NCBI RefSeq assembly: GCF_004365705.1
Contig: NZ_SOBN01000002.1
Location: 1 to 64,000, forward strand
Direction of reading: 5' to 3'
DNA: 64,000 bases
Source: Streptomyces sp. 846.5
GTDB taxonomy: Bacteria; Actinomycetota; Actinomycetes; Streptomycetales; Streptomycetaceae
The translations under genes were made by a program, and so were the position numbers. Positions 1 through 8,571 of the stretch are shown here, one piece after another. A model generated the notes under the pieces. That model was given only the letters and a program-made list of their open reading frames with translations, was not told the origin of the DNA and made no database searches. Every line of letters begins with the position of its first letter. The stretch's first letter is position 1.

Positions 1-1109
1 GGCCGAGGCCAGCTCGCATGCGCGAAAGGTCAGGGCGAACGGTCCGGAGCGGGGCACTCCTGGACGGTCCAGGTGTGCAGGAGCTGGCGCAGCCACGGCT
101 GCGTGACGATGCGCAGGTCGACGGTCTTGGGACGCCGGATCCCGGCCGAGCCGCGGCAGATCTGGCCCAGAGCGCGCAGGTCCAGCACCTCGCCCTCGCC
201 CGGGCCGGTGCCGTTGCACTCGTCGAAGGCTGCCCGCAGGGCGGTCAGGACCCGTCCCAGCAAGCGCTGTACCGGGAGGGTGCGGGCGAGGACCTGCTCA
301 CCGGCGGGTCCCATGAGCGTGTCGACGCCGGCGCCGACCAGGTCACGGACGAGGCGGGGGCCACACAGGGCTCGAAGATGCGCATCCACGGTTCCGTCTG
401 TTGCAAGCCGAACAGCACCTCCAGGCGCAGCGGCTCCGGCAAGGGGATGAGGCTGAACTGATGCGGAGCCAGGTACGGGGCCTGCACTGCGGCCCACGCA
501 TCCAGATCGGCATCGGGCGTGGTACGGCGGAACTCGCGGAACCTGCCCTCGTTATAGCGGGCACAGACCCTGCTGATGCAGTGTCGATACCGGGCACCCC
601 GGTACCGGGCACGGCTCAGCGGACAGGTAGGGGACGGCGTGCTCCTCGAAGGACAGCCCGGGCGTCTCGCGGCGATAGAACCGGCTGCTGGTGGTAGTGC
701 CCGCTACACAGTCCCTTGCAACCGCCGGCCGCACGCAGCGCCGCCCCGTGGCGGGTCACCCGGCACGCGGGCCGACCTGGCCCCAGGAGACGCGGGTTCG
801 CTGCAGAACGAAGCTGGCGGCGAAGTCGTTCGCGCGGCAGCCCGGACTTCTTGCGCGCCTCGTTGCACGTCGGGCAGAAGGTGTTGGCTCGGGGGAGACC
901 AGCACCCCGCAGGCCGCAGTCCGGCACAGGACACCGAGGTCCGCGGCTCGTCGGGGCTGCCAGTGAACAGCCACCACTGGGGCTGCCACTCCCGGGGCCC
1001 GCCAGCACGGGTCGATCTGCGCGGCCAGCCACCTTGCCCACCTGCGCGACACGGACGGAATCCGTGTTCTCGACGGAGATGATCGCGAGCGCCGCCGCGC
1101 CCCCGGTGG
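1..1109 (-). pseudogene. Decayed partner gene of the adjoining recombinase, partial
   Basis: Read leftwards from about 1113, fragments in different frames can be strung into one protein-like sequence. It includes cysteine pairs near 850-920 (CPVPDCGL, then FCPTCNEARKK), another pair near 550-600, and the stretch FSLIPLPEPLRLE near 400-460. No frame stays open, so several frameshifts separate the pieces, and the gene runs off the window edge. It starts where the tyrosine recombinase remnant stops, which suggests a two- or three-gene recombinase operon as seen in some actinomycete mobile elements. The cysteine-rich zinc-ribbon character is visible. Calling it a partner recombinase is inference. 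Confidence 0.4.
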
Positions 1110-2206
1110 TCATACGCCGTCCCGCCCGAGGCGCACCCGCTCGACCGCTGCCCGCATCTCGCTTGTGTCCACGTGCCGGTACGCCTCCATCGACGCCGGC
1201 GACAGATGCCCGAGCAGCCCGCTGCAACCACATCCGCAGGCACCCCCGCGCGCAGCCACTGCGTCGCCGCGAAATGCCGCAGCAAGGTGCGGACGCAGCG
1301 GCACACCGGCCGCGCCGCCCAGCCGGGCCAGGGCCTCTCGGGCGTTCGCGTACCTCATCGCCCCGCCCAGCGGAGCGCGGAACAGGTTCACGAACACCCA
1401 TCACCCCCAGGTCAGCGCCCAGGGCCCGGTCCCTCTCGTAGCAGTAGTCGGCGTACAAGGCCACCAGATCCGAAGTGACCGGCACCGTGCGCCCGTACCG
1501 GGACTTCGCCAACGCCTTGTTTCGGATTGTCCCGGCGGCCGCGCACATGCACGTGCGGCCCCTCCACCAGGCAACCCCATCGGCTGCGACGACGCCAGTA
1601 GGTTGCAAGTCCTCGCGGCGCAGCCCAGCGCCTCACCGATCCGCAGCCCCGTCGCGGCCAGCAGCGCGACCAGGAACCGGTCCCGCGCACACCGGCAGCC
1701 GCCAGCGCGGGCACCCACCTGCTCAGGCCCCAGCCAGACCTGCCCCGGATCGACGGTCTGAACCGGAACACCGCCTGCTCCACCATCCGCTGCTGGCCGC
1801 TCTCGTGCGACGTGCCGGGTGGTGCGAACCGCAGCACCCGCGGCCGCGACAACAAGCCCACCGTCTGGGCAGGCACCCACCCGTGCACCGCGGCGAACCG
1901 AAGGAACTCCCCACCACGACCATCACCGCGTTCGAAAGTCCCCGGGCTACGGAACCGCGCCCCTGCGGCGGCCGTAGCGCCGGTCGGCCGCCGTACGGTC
2001 CTGGGCGGCAACGGCTCCTCCACGAGCCACCCGCTGAAACCCCGCCAGCCCCGCGAAACCCCGGCGCTGTCCAGTCCAACCCCGACGCGCGGCAGTACGA
2101 CAGGTACAAGGCAACCCGGCCCGCATACACGCGTTCGGTATTCGGTGAACACCCCCGTGCCCGCAACCCGGTCAAGAACAACGACGCCTCGCCATGCAAC
2201 GCGTAA
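1110..2206 (-). pseudogene. Tyrosine recombinase (phage-type integrase), multiply frameshifted
   Basis: The pieces lie in order on the minus strand. An N-terminal core-binding segment (RGCSPNTERVYAGRVALYL) is at about 2080-2200. The first catalytic arginine box (LLAATGLRIGEALG) is at about 1620-1680. The box LLRHFAATQWL, with the His and Arg, is near 1250-1290, and LLGHLSPASMEAYRH, with the second His and the nucleophilic Tyr, is near 1160-1220. These pieces fall in at least four frame changes, so no intact enzyme can be made. The intact family cuts and joins DNA through a 3' phosphotyrosine and integrates mobile elements. It would be the upstream gene of a leftward operon with the remnant at 1-1109. 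Confidence 0.7.
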
Positions 2207-3544
2207 GTGCGAGTGTCCGACCCACCACCCACCGCTCCCCCACCACTGCCGCGGGAGACAGAGCACGCTCCGCCACGAACCTCTGCACGGTCACGTATCA
2301 AACGCAACCACCAACCCGGCATCCGCCCTAGCACGAGCCGCTGGCAGTCATCCGTGCAGGTGAAACCACCCGGCAAACGTCCCCCACACCCACCCGAACC
2401 CGAGATAAGGGCACTGCGCAGCCACGACGAAGAAGCCATCGAGATGCTGGCCATTCCGCAGGCGGAGCAGCAACGGGCTATGAATCCGTCGTGGGATATC
2501 GGTACCGCCCCGAAGGAAGGGCAGCCAGAGAATCGGCTGCTGCTGCGGTTCGCGACCCAGCGGGACCCGAAGATGGTCGCAGACTGGGTCTCCTTCAACG
2601 TGATCGACACCGAACGCCTCGACTGGCAGCGCGGGTTCAAAGCCGCACAGACGTTCCAAGAGCGGGAAGATCATCTGCGGGTGGTCTTCGACCACAAGGA
2701 AGGCAACTACCCCCTGGGGCACTGGATCAGCGAGCAGCGCAAGACCTACGCGGCAGGTCAGATGACCGGCCTTCGCGTGAAGCAGCTGGAGGGGCTGGGC
2801 ATGATCTGGAACGCCGGGGATTACGCCTGGGCGGAGAACCTGGCGGCCGCCCGCGCCTACTTCGCGGACCACCAGACCCTCGCCGCCCCACGTTCAGCCA
2901 CCGCCCTGGACCGACCCGTAGGACAATGGCTCTCCAACCAACGCCGCCCCGGCGCCCTCGCCGACCACCCCGAACGGGCCGCCGCACTCGCGCAGATCGA
3001 CCCCGACTGGAACCCGGCATGGCCACTCGACTGGCAGCGCCACTACGCCGGCGTCCGCGAGTGCGTCACCCAGCTGGGCGCGGAGCTGGCGGACCTGGAA
3101 CCAGGCGTCACCATCCACGGCCACAACATCGGACGCTGGCTGGAACGCCAGCGCCAGACGGTGGTCTGGCACGGCCTCACCAACGGCCAACGCCAACGCC
3201 TCGAAGCCCTCGGAGTCGAGCCCGAAGCCGCACCCACCACACCGCAGCAGCCCGTCCCCGGGGGCCCCTCTACAGCCTTCACGCGGGGCCTGGCAGCCCT
3301 ACGCCAGTACCGCGAGCGCACCGGCACGGTAGTCGTACCCAGGACCCACACGGAGGAGGTGGAGGGCACCGTCGTGAAGCTGGGGGTATGGACCTCCAAC
3401 ACCAAGAGCAGGCGCGACAAGCTCACCACGGAGCAGCTCGCAGCCCTGGCAGAGCTGGGATTGCAGTGGAGACGGCGGCCGGGGACGGGTACTGAGACCC
3501 GGGACACCCGAACCGGCCGGCCGTGGGCACGTCAGGACTCCTGA
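2207..3544 (+). pseudogene. C-terminal fragment of a helicase-associated-repeat protein
   Basis: An open frame of 445 codons; the recognisable family sequence starts only near 2398 (EIRALRSHDEEAIEMLAIPQ). From there several helicase-associated (HA) repeats of about 60-70 residues follow, marked by the W-x3-Y/F and YPLGHWISEQ-type motifs. In full-length relatives, common near ends of Streptomyces linear replicons, these repeats follow a DEAD/DEAH helicase core. No helicase motifs are present here, and the upstream DNA is the recombinase remnant, so this is most likely a 3' piece left by a rearrangement. The start at 2207 has no convincing ribosome site. A second copy lies at 12572-13387. Confidence 0.65.
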
Positions 3545-3810
3545 TCCTCCACCAGGCCGCAGGCGAACGGGAACGACTCAAGGAACTCCTTGCGGCCCGG
3601 GTCCGTCTCGGCCCGCGCCAGGTCCGCCAGCACCCGCAGGAATCGGTCGCGCTGCTGCGGCGGCAGGTTCTGCAGCACCCAGCCCACGCTCTCCATCATC
3701 TTCACCGCCGAGTCCGGATCCACCTCCTCGTCCCCGCAGCTGTCCAGGAACCACAGGACGTCAACAACCACTCCGGCAAGGGCAGGCACCAGCGGATCCG
3801 TGTCAGTCAT
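3532..3810 (-). CDS. Small acidic protein of unknown function
   Basis: A 92-residue open frame with no membrane segment or signal peptide. The sequence is acidic and helical in look (SVGWVLQNLPPQQRDRFLRV, then VLADLARAET) and has coding-like third-position GC. Its 3' end overlaps the end of the HA-repeat fragment by 13 bases on the other strand. I do not recognise the family. It resembles small conserved streptomycete proteins of the kind found beside immunity-like genes, but that is only an impression. It is the one apparently intact gene among the scraps at 3.5-4.2 kb. Confidence 0.5.
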   Translation of the reverse strand: MTDTDPLVPALAGVVVDVLWFLDSCGDEEVDPDSAVKMMESVGWVLQNLPPQQRDRFLRVLADLARAETDPGRKEFLESFPFACGLVEDQES

Positions 3811-3819
3811 CCGGGCAAC

Positions 3820-4068
3820 CTATCCGACCCCAACACCAAAAGCCGCAGGGACGAACTCACCCCCGACCAGCTCGCCGCCCTCGCGGAACTCGGACTCCGT
3901 GAGCAGCGCTGCCAGTAGCTCAGGCGGTGTCTGCTCGTTGCCGGCCACCGCGCGCCGGACCTCCGCGTGTGGATGCCGGGCGAGTTCGGCGGCGAGGTGC
4001 ACCGGGGCCGACATGGCGAGTTCAGCGATGACCCGGACGTCGGGGTCCTGCCCAAGGCTCCGGGCCAC
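3820..4068 (-). pseudogene. Leucine-rich-repeat-variant protein fragment
   Basis: The first 58 or so residues contain two repeat-like units (HLAAELARHPHAEVRRAVAG, then NEQTPPELLAAL) typical of leucine-rich-repeat variant or HEAT-like helical repeats. After about position 3893 the frame runs into the antisense of an HA-repeat scrap, so the true C-terminus is missing. It is a junction product of two unrelated gene pieces. Confidence 0.45.
3826..3918 (+). pseudogene. Short scrap of the HA-repeat C-terminus
   Basis: The plus strand encodes NTKSRRDELTPDQLAALAEL, nearly the same as the C-terminal end of the HA-repeat proteins at about 3400-3470 and 13310-13385. Only this roughly 25-codon piece is present, facing the fragment at 3820-4068. 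It shows that at least three copies of this gene end exist in the window. Confidence 0.6.
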
Positions 4069-4092
4069 GTCCGGCGGGAGCCCCGGGAAGGC

Positions 4093-4182
4093 GCCGTCGT
4101 CGATCCCCCCGTCATCGCCAACGGCATGATCTACATCGTCACCGCCGACAGCAAGGTCTTCGTCGCCCGCCTGCCCACCTGA
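4093..4182 (+). pseudogene. C-terminal scrap of a PQQ-type beta-propeller protein
   Basis: The frame reads DPPVIANGMIYIVTADSKVF and ends six codons later at a stop. The pattern of a short strand, then G-x-IYI-x-T-x-D-x-K-V, is characteristic of the blades of PQQ/BamB-like propeller proteins. Upstream in this frame the sequence is unrelated, so only the last blade remains. Confidence 0.4.
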
Positions 4183-4657
4183 TCTTGAGTAGAGAGGTGC
4201 GGCGGCAGCACGTCCTCAGCTTCGTTCACCAGGTCCAGGCTTGGCAGCCTGTCCCGGCGCCGCAACGCCGACGGCTGGGCACCGGGCGGGGCGGTGCCGC
4301 CGCGGCGAGCGGGAGCCGCCGGCCAGGCCGGTGCTCCGTCCTCGCTCCAGGCCGCCCGTACGGAACACCGCTCGCCTAACGGCCGCCTCTTCGACTCCGG
4401 CGCTGCTCCGCTCCGGCTCCGCGCTGCGACTTCACCGGTGCCCGGCCGTGCCTGCCGCAGGGTCTCCAGGAGAAGTAGTCGGCGCGGCGCTCACCCCCTG
4501 CCCAGGGCTGTGACCTCGTGCTTCATCGAATTCCGGCCCGCCGCCGAAGCAACCCTGTCCGCAACCCTGCGGACAACTCTGCAGGCCACCCTGTGGGCAA
4601 CCCTGCAGGCAACCTTGTACGCAACCAAGATGATCATGGTTAATGTCGTCGTCCACA
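4183..4657. other. Intergenic stretch with a tandem repeat
   Basis: I see no convincing gene. The stretch holds a 12-bp tandem repeat at 4549-4626 and ends with the CCACA target sequence of the cassette at 4658-5229. With that cassette removed, a plus-strand frame continues through the repeat and across the join to a stop at 5309-5311, but it does not look clearly coding. Confidence 0.4.
4549..4626 (+). repeat. 12-bp tandem repeat, about 6.5 units
   Basis: The unit is close to GCAACCCTGCAG. Six full units and a half unit follow each other with one to three differences each, always 12 bp apart. In the plus strand they would encode a repeating A-T-L-x peptide and in the minus strand Q-G-C-x. 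The 12-bp period keeps any reading frame. Confidence 0.85.
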
Positions 4658-5229
4658 TGTGCCTGAGCACCGTAGATGGCCACTTTTCAGGGTAGGTGGC
4701 CAAATTTTTCAGGCTACTTGGCCAGACGGTGCAGCCAATCTGTCATAGCGCGGTCGCCGCAGATGGTCCTGCGATGGCGGAGTCGGTCTGGGGGTCGTAG
4801 CCGATCAGACCGTGTTCGACCGCAATGTTCACGATGTCCGAAATGCGGTCACCTTGGCTTGAGTGCAGGGTGATCAGCACGAATCGCGACAGGTCTTCCT
4901 GCACGTCCAGGTCTGGATCGAATTCCAGCGGCTCGAGCGAGTCGCCCAGGTCGGGCCATGCTCGAAGCAAGTCGGATCGGAACAAAGCGACCCTCTCGCT
5001 GGATTCGAAACGCTCCGTGATGCCTTCGGCCGCATCGTCGTAAAGATCCTCGGCAGCCCCGTCGCCGGACTTCCAGAAGCACAGGTCAACGCTCATGCGC
5101 AGATCCAATCATGGGCGACGGCCGAGTCCGCAACCCCCGCCTCGGCCCTTGGCCGCACCCGATTCGCACCCTTCGTCAGCTCTGGCCAGCAAGCGTGAAA
5201 ACTATGGCCATCTGTGCTGCTCAGGCACA
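4658..5229. mobile_element. Single-gene cassette with terminal inverted repeats (cassette 1)
   Basis: The ends are perfect 12-bp inverted repeats, TGTGCCTGAGCA at 4658-4669 and its complement at 5218-5229. The element is flanked by the 5-bp direct repeat CCACA (4653-4657 and 5230-5234). Inside each end are short repeats built on TGGCCA with TTTTCA nearby (three on the left at 4676-4731, two on the right near 5182-5210). The only gene is 4743-5096 and there is no transposase. TGT...ACA ends, 5-bp duplications and sub-terminal repeats fit IS21 or Tn7/Tn5053-type transposition in trans. That assignment is inference. Confidence 0.85.
4743..5096 (-). CDS. Immunity-like small acidic protein carried by cassette 1
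   Basis: A protein of 117 residues if started at the ATG at 5096 (MSVDLCFWKSGDGAAEDLYD); an in-frame ATG at 5108 would add four residues. It is acidic, with no membrane segment, and reads smoothly as a folded domain (FESSERVALFRSDLLRAWPD, SSQGDRISDIVNIAVEHGLI). I do not recognise the exact family; the composition and size resemble immunity proteins of polymorphic toxin systems. It is the only gene in the 572-bp inverted-repeat cassette, transcribed leftward like the cassette genes at 32.7 and 35.3 kb. Confidence 0.65.
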   Translation of the reverse strand: MSVDLCFWKSGDGAAEDLYDDAAEGITERFESSERVALFRSDLLRAWPDLGDSLEPLEFDPDLDVQEDLSRFVLITLHSSQGDRISDIVNIAVEHGLIGYDPQTDSAIAGPSAATAL

Positions 5230-5482
5230 CCACAGTGGACAGGGCGACGCGGACGCCGCCGGCCGACGTCCCGACCGTGCTCCGGACGCACCCCTGCCGG
5301 AACGGTGGTGACTTGGTCACCGATGCCCAGAGCTGCTGGTGACGAGACCTCTGGTGACTGATTCGGTGACTTCCTGGCATCCCGCCAGGATCTCGCTCGC
5401 GCTGGTTCTGCTTGCCTGCCACGATGCGCGGGTGGAGTCGCCGACAACGGTGCCAGCGGCCCAGGATGCGAGGGAGTCGTCC
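5097..5482. other. Cassette 1 right end and non-coding spacer
   Basis: This stretch holds the promoter side of the cassette gene, the right cassette end (to 5229) and about 250 bases before the PIN gene. The part at 5230-5290 is clearly similar to the DNA just outside another cassette end at 36120-36175. No gene is supported here. Confidence 0.4.
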
Positions 5483-5655
5483 ATGCTGCTGAAGCCCGGG
5501 GTCACCTGCGAGCAGGCGATCAAGTTCCTGGAAGACCTGACCTGGGGCAGCCTCGGCACAGTCCGCAACGCCATCCCGCAGTTCGCCATCCCGATGGTGA
5601 ATGGCCTGGAGTGAGGAGCCGCGCGTTTTCTGGACAGGAGCCGTGCGTTCGGAAG

Positions 5656-6522
5656 TCACGCTGCGAACTGCATGTCTTGATGCTCAAGATGTACTTCATA
5701 CGGCGTCATATATCCGACAGCCGAGTGGAGTCGCTTGCGATTGTACCAGAATTCGATGTACCTTGTGATGTCTCGCCGGGCTTCTTCTCGAGTTGCGTAT
5801 GTCATGCGGCTAACGCGCTCGTTCTTTAGGGATCCGAAGAACGACTCCGCCATCGCGTTGTCGTAGCAAATTCCCGTGCGGCCAGCGGAGCGCCGTAGGC
5901 TGAGGTCGTCCAGAGTCTTTCCGTATTCAGCCGACATATAGTTGCTGCCGCGGTCGGAGTGGAATATTGCCTTCTGCGTCAGCTTGCGGTTACGCGCAGC
6001 ATTCTTGATGGCCCGTGAGATCAGCGGCGTCTGGTAGTGGTCGTCCATCGCGTATCCGATGACTTCCTTCGTGCAGCAGTCGATAACGGTCGCCAAATAA
6101 AGCCAGCCTTCGCCGGTGGGAACATAGGTGATGTCCCCGACCAGTTTCTCGCCGGGGCGTTCTGCAGTGAAGTCCCGTTGGACGAGGTCCGGCACGGGGA
6201 ACGGCAGGCCGGCCTTGGTCAGGTTGAACCGCTTGGGCTTTGGCTGGCAGGGGACCAGGCCCAGGCCCCGCATTAGCTGGCGGACCAGCTCGGGTCCGGC
6301 CACTATGCCCCAGCGGCACAGGTGCGCATGGACGCGCCGGTAGCCGTACGTGGCATCGGAATCCTCGAATATCTTCGTGATGAGAACCTTAAGCTCTTCC
6401 CGACGACCCGCAGTAGCGGATTCCGGCCTGCCTAGCCAGTCGTAGTAGCCGGAGCGCGAGACGCCGATTCTGGTGCACATGAAGTCAACTGAGTAGGCGT
6501 ACTCCGCTGTGTCGAGCCTCAT
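5656..6522 (-). CDS. IS3-family transposase OrfB (rve integrase domain)
   Basis: 288 residues from the first ATG, but the normal product is an OrfAB fusion. The DDE catalytic core is complete: VGDITYVPTGEGW (first Asp), IFHSDRGSNY (second Asp) and DNAMAESFFGSLKNE (Glu). The N-terminal half has the HTH_21-type segment (YGYRRVHAHL). The frame is open upstream to the A6G slip site in orfA, so a -1 shift there gives one continuous OrfAB protein. It looks intact. Confidence 0.92.
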   Translation of the reverse strand: MRLDTAEYAYSVDFMCTRIGVSRSGYYDWLGRPESATAGRREELKVLITKIFEDSDATYGYRRVHAHLCRWGIVAGPELVRQLMRGLGLVPCQPKPKRFNLTKAGLPFPVPDLVQRDFTAERPGEKLVGDITYVPTGEGWLYLATVIDCCTKEVIGYAMDDHYQTPLISRAIKNAARNRKLTQKAIFHSDRGSNYMSAEYGKTLDDLSLRRSAGRTGICYDNAMAESFFGSLKNERVSRMTYATREEARRDITRYIEFWYNRKRLHSAVGYMTPYEVHLEHQDMQFAA

Positions 6523-6548
6523 CTGATCGATGAACTCGAACTGGTCAC

Positions 6549-6839
6549 TCAGCGGTGATCCTTCGCGAAGTACGCCGCGGCTTTTTTCAGGAAGGTGTTT
6601 TCCATCTGAAGTTCCCGGTTTTGCCGCTCGAGCTCCTTGAGGCGTGCACGCTCATGGAGCGTCAGATCCGCTCCAGGCGACGGCTCAAATCCCTTCTGGT
6701 GTTTCTTCACCCAGCCACGAAGGGTCTCTGAATTGACACCGATCTCCCGGCCAACCTCGGTGACAGTCTTACTCGAGCTCAACGCGATCTGGACCGCTTC
6801 TTCGCGGAACTCCGGTGAGTACTTGCTGGGCGGTGCCAC
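6549..6839 (-). CDS. IS3-family transposase OrfA (helix-turn-helix)
   Basis: 96 residues. The N-terminal half is the transposase_8 helix-turn-helix (YSPEFREEAVQIALSS, then VTEVGREIGVNSETLRGWVK). The C-terminal half is a leucine-zipper-like coiled coil (RLKELERQNRELQMENTFLK) used for dimerisation. It ends 27 bases before the OrfB ATG and in a different frame. OrfA alone normally binds the element ends and regulates transposition. Confidence 0.92.
   Translation of the reverse strand: MAPPSKYSPEFREEAVQIALSSSKTVTEVGREIGVNSETLRGWVKKHQKGFEPSPGADLTLHERARLKELERQNRELQMENTFLKKAAAYFAKDHR
6581..6588 (-). promoter_or_regulatory. Programmed -1 frameshift slip site
   Basis: On the minus strand the sequence CTG AAA AAA GCC lies near the end of orfA. 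Slipping back one base on the A6G run reads ...KSRGVLREGSPLSDQFEF and continues without a stop into the orfB ATG frame. This is the classic A-AAA-AAG arrangement of IS3-family elements. Confidence 0.8.
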
Positions 6840-7895
6840 GGGTACCTCGTTTCCTTTGAGTAGAGATCATATTGGACCTCTGTCCGGAAACCTCGGGGCC
6901 CCTCAGGAGCCCTCGAAGCTGGGCGGACCTGACCTGCTGACGACACAGCGCGATTACGACGAATGGACAGCGAAGACCGCCCGCGAGCTGGCGGAGATCT
7001 TCGCCGACCCGGCGGTGCCGGCGCGGCTGCGCGGCGAGCGCTACAGCCACATCGTGCACAGCACGCTGAGCCCGTACCGGACCGCCCTGCTGCTGCACTG
7101 GGAGCTGGACGAGCTGGCGACGTACTTCATGCAGCTGCAGAACCAGATGCGGCAGACCGTGGAGGACTACCGCAGCTACCGGCAGCGCGTGCTGGTCGTG
7201 GACGCGAACACCCTGCTGCACTGCCAGCGCTTCGACAAGATCCCGTGGTCGCGAGTGTGCGGGAAGGGCCCGGCAACGCTGGTGATCCCGCACGTGGTGG
7301 TGGAGGAGATCGACACCAAGTCCTACTCCGAGGGCAGCGAGAAGATCAGGAAGCGGGCGCGCGCGGTCTACGAACTGCTGGGCGACGTCCTCAAGGGCCT
7401 GGCCGCCGAAGGCCCCTTCGCGCTGCACGACGGCACCGAGGTCCAGGTCTTGCGCGACGAAATGGGACACCGGCGCCTGCCGAACAACGACGACGAGATC
7501 GTGGCCCGCGCAGCCCACCTGCAGCAGGCCATCGCCCCGCGCTCGGTCACCGTCATCACCCGTGACAACGGCATGCGGGCCAAGACCATGACCTGGGGCC
7601 TGCCCTGGGACTTCCCGCCGGACAAGTACCTGATCCCCGAGGACGGCTTCGGGGCCAAGCACCGCGAGGCCAACCTCGCCACCATCACCGTCGACATCCC
7701 CGAAGACCCTGCCGATACCTGACCGGCCGCAGGACTGCCCGAAAACAGGACGGTGCAACAGGCCTGGGCCCAAGCAGGCCTCCAGCACACGGCGTGATCA
7801 CACAGCGCCCGCGAGAACAACGAAAGTCGAGGGGCCCGTAGTCGCGTGAAAACCGCAGGTGAGGCGGAGTCAGAGCCAGGGTTTCCGGCACGCCG

Positions 7896-8465
7896 TCAGC
7901 GGCGCGCTTCGTTGGCGCGGAAGCCGTCCATCATCAGCTCGAACCAGCGGTTGCGGACGGGAGCGGGCCGGTCGATCGGGACAGTGGAGAAGAACAGGTA
8001 GAAGTCGTCGACGGTCAGGTCGGGGCGTAGGTCTCCGGCGGCCTTGCCCGCTTCCAGGATTCGCGCCAAGGCGCCCAGGCCGCGCTCGAGGTCGATGTCC
8101 GGCTCGCAGTAGGTGCCCAGTTCCCGTGCCGCGGCCTTGACGGCCTTGTTGTGTGCGGCCGTCTCCATGATCTTGCGCGCGAACGCGAGGAGCTCGTCGA
8201 AGGCCTCGGCCCCGGCCTCGACGCGTTCGGCGGTGCTCTCGGCCTCGCGTGTCATCGCGTCCACGTGGGCGTCGAGGATGGCGGCGACCAGGTCGTGCTT
8301 GGTGGGGAAGTGCCGGTAGAGGGTGCCGACCGCCACGCGGGCGTCCGCGGCGATGGTCTCCATCGGGACCTCGGTGCCGCGCGCGGTGATCTGGCGGTTG
8401 GCGGCATCGAGAATGCGTCGGCGGTTCTTGACGGCGTCGGCGCGCAGTGGCTTCGGTACGGACAT
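7896..8465 (-). CDS. TetR/AcrR-family transcriptional regulator
   Basis: 189 residues. The N-terminal helix-turn-helix is typical (NRRRILDAANRQITARG, then METIAADARVAVGTLYRHFP). The rest is the helical ligand-binding domain. The ATG at 8465 has AGGAGG just upstream. It is divergent from the SDR gene at 8572, and the 106-bp spacer holds two palindromes built on TGAAT/ATTCA, so it most likely represses the pair. The ligand is unknown; it may be the substrate of the neighbouring reductase. Confidence 0.9.
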   Translation of the reverse strand: MSVPKPLRADAVKNRRRILDAANRQITARGTEVPMETIAADARVAVGTLYRHFPTKHDLVAAILDAHVDAMTREAESTAERVEAGAEAFDELLAFARKIMETAAHNKAVKAAARELGTYCEPDIDLERGLGALARILEAGKAAGDLRPDLTVDDFYLFFSTVPIDRPAPVRNRWFELMMDGFRANEARR

Positions 8466-8511
8466 CGTCCTCCTTTGTCACGGCATCGTATGCCGCCACT
8501 CTCGACATAAC

Positions 8512-8548
8512 ATGAACCATGATTCATGATAACCTGAATGCAGATTCA
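8512..8548. promoter_or_regulatory. Two candidate TetR operators
   Basis: ATGAACCATGATTCAT (8512-8527) is a palindrome with one mismatched pair around CATG. TGAAT-4-ATTCA (8535-8548) is a second, shorter one. Both share the half-site TGAAT/ATTCA and lie between the divergent TetR and SDR genes, as TetR operators usually do. Confidence 0.65.
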
Positions 8549-8571
8549 TGATATGACTTCCAAGGAGTGCC

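Larger units (their letters stand above)
5612..6905. mobile_element. IS3-family insertion sequence in the PIN gene
   Basis: A 1294-bp element. Its ends are imperfect inverted repeats starting TGAGGAGCC at 5612 and, on the other strand, TGAGGGGCC at 6905, with about 22 of 29 positions matching. It is flanked by GGAG direct repeats (5608-5611 and 6906-6909). It contains the two overlapping transposase frames of an IS3 element. Confidence 0.9.
5483..7722 (+). pseudogene. PIN-domain nuclease gene split by an IS3-family element
   Basis: The ATG at 5483 follows AGGGAG. The frame runs to GAG at 5609-5611, where the IS3 element begins. Deleting 5612-6909 (the element plus one GGAG copy) rejoins it exactly to CCC at 6910 and on to the stop at 7722, about 313 residues. 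The C-terminal half is a PIN domain: VVDANTLLH (first Asp), VVEEIDTK (acidic), NNDDEIVA and VITRDNGMR supply the acidic cluster that binds metal for RNA cleavage. The downstream part keeps the whole PIN domain and could be expressed alone from an internal start. The intact family often acts in RNA processing or as a toxin; which one applies here is not visible. Confidence 0.8.

Noticed and set aside
616-1608. A 330-codon open frame on the minus strand
   Set aside because: Only two short parts match recombinase or its partner; the rest is read in the wrong frame of the decayed genes, so it was not listed as one gene.
4549-4626. CRISPR-like array
   Set aside because: The repeats are adjacent 12-mers without spacers, and no Cas gene is present.
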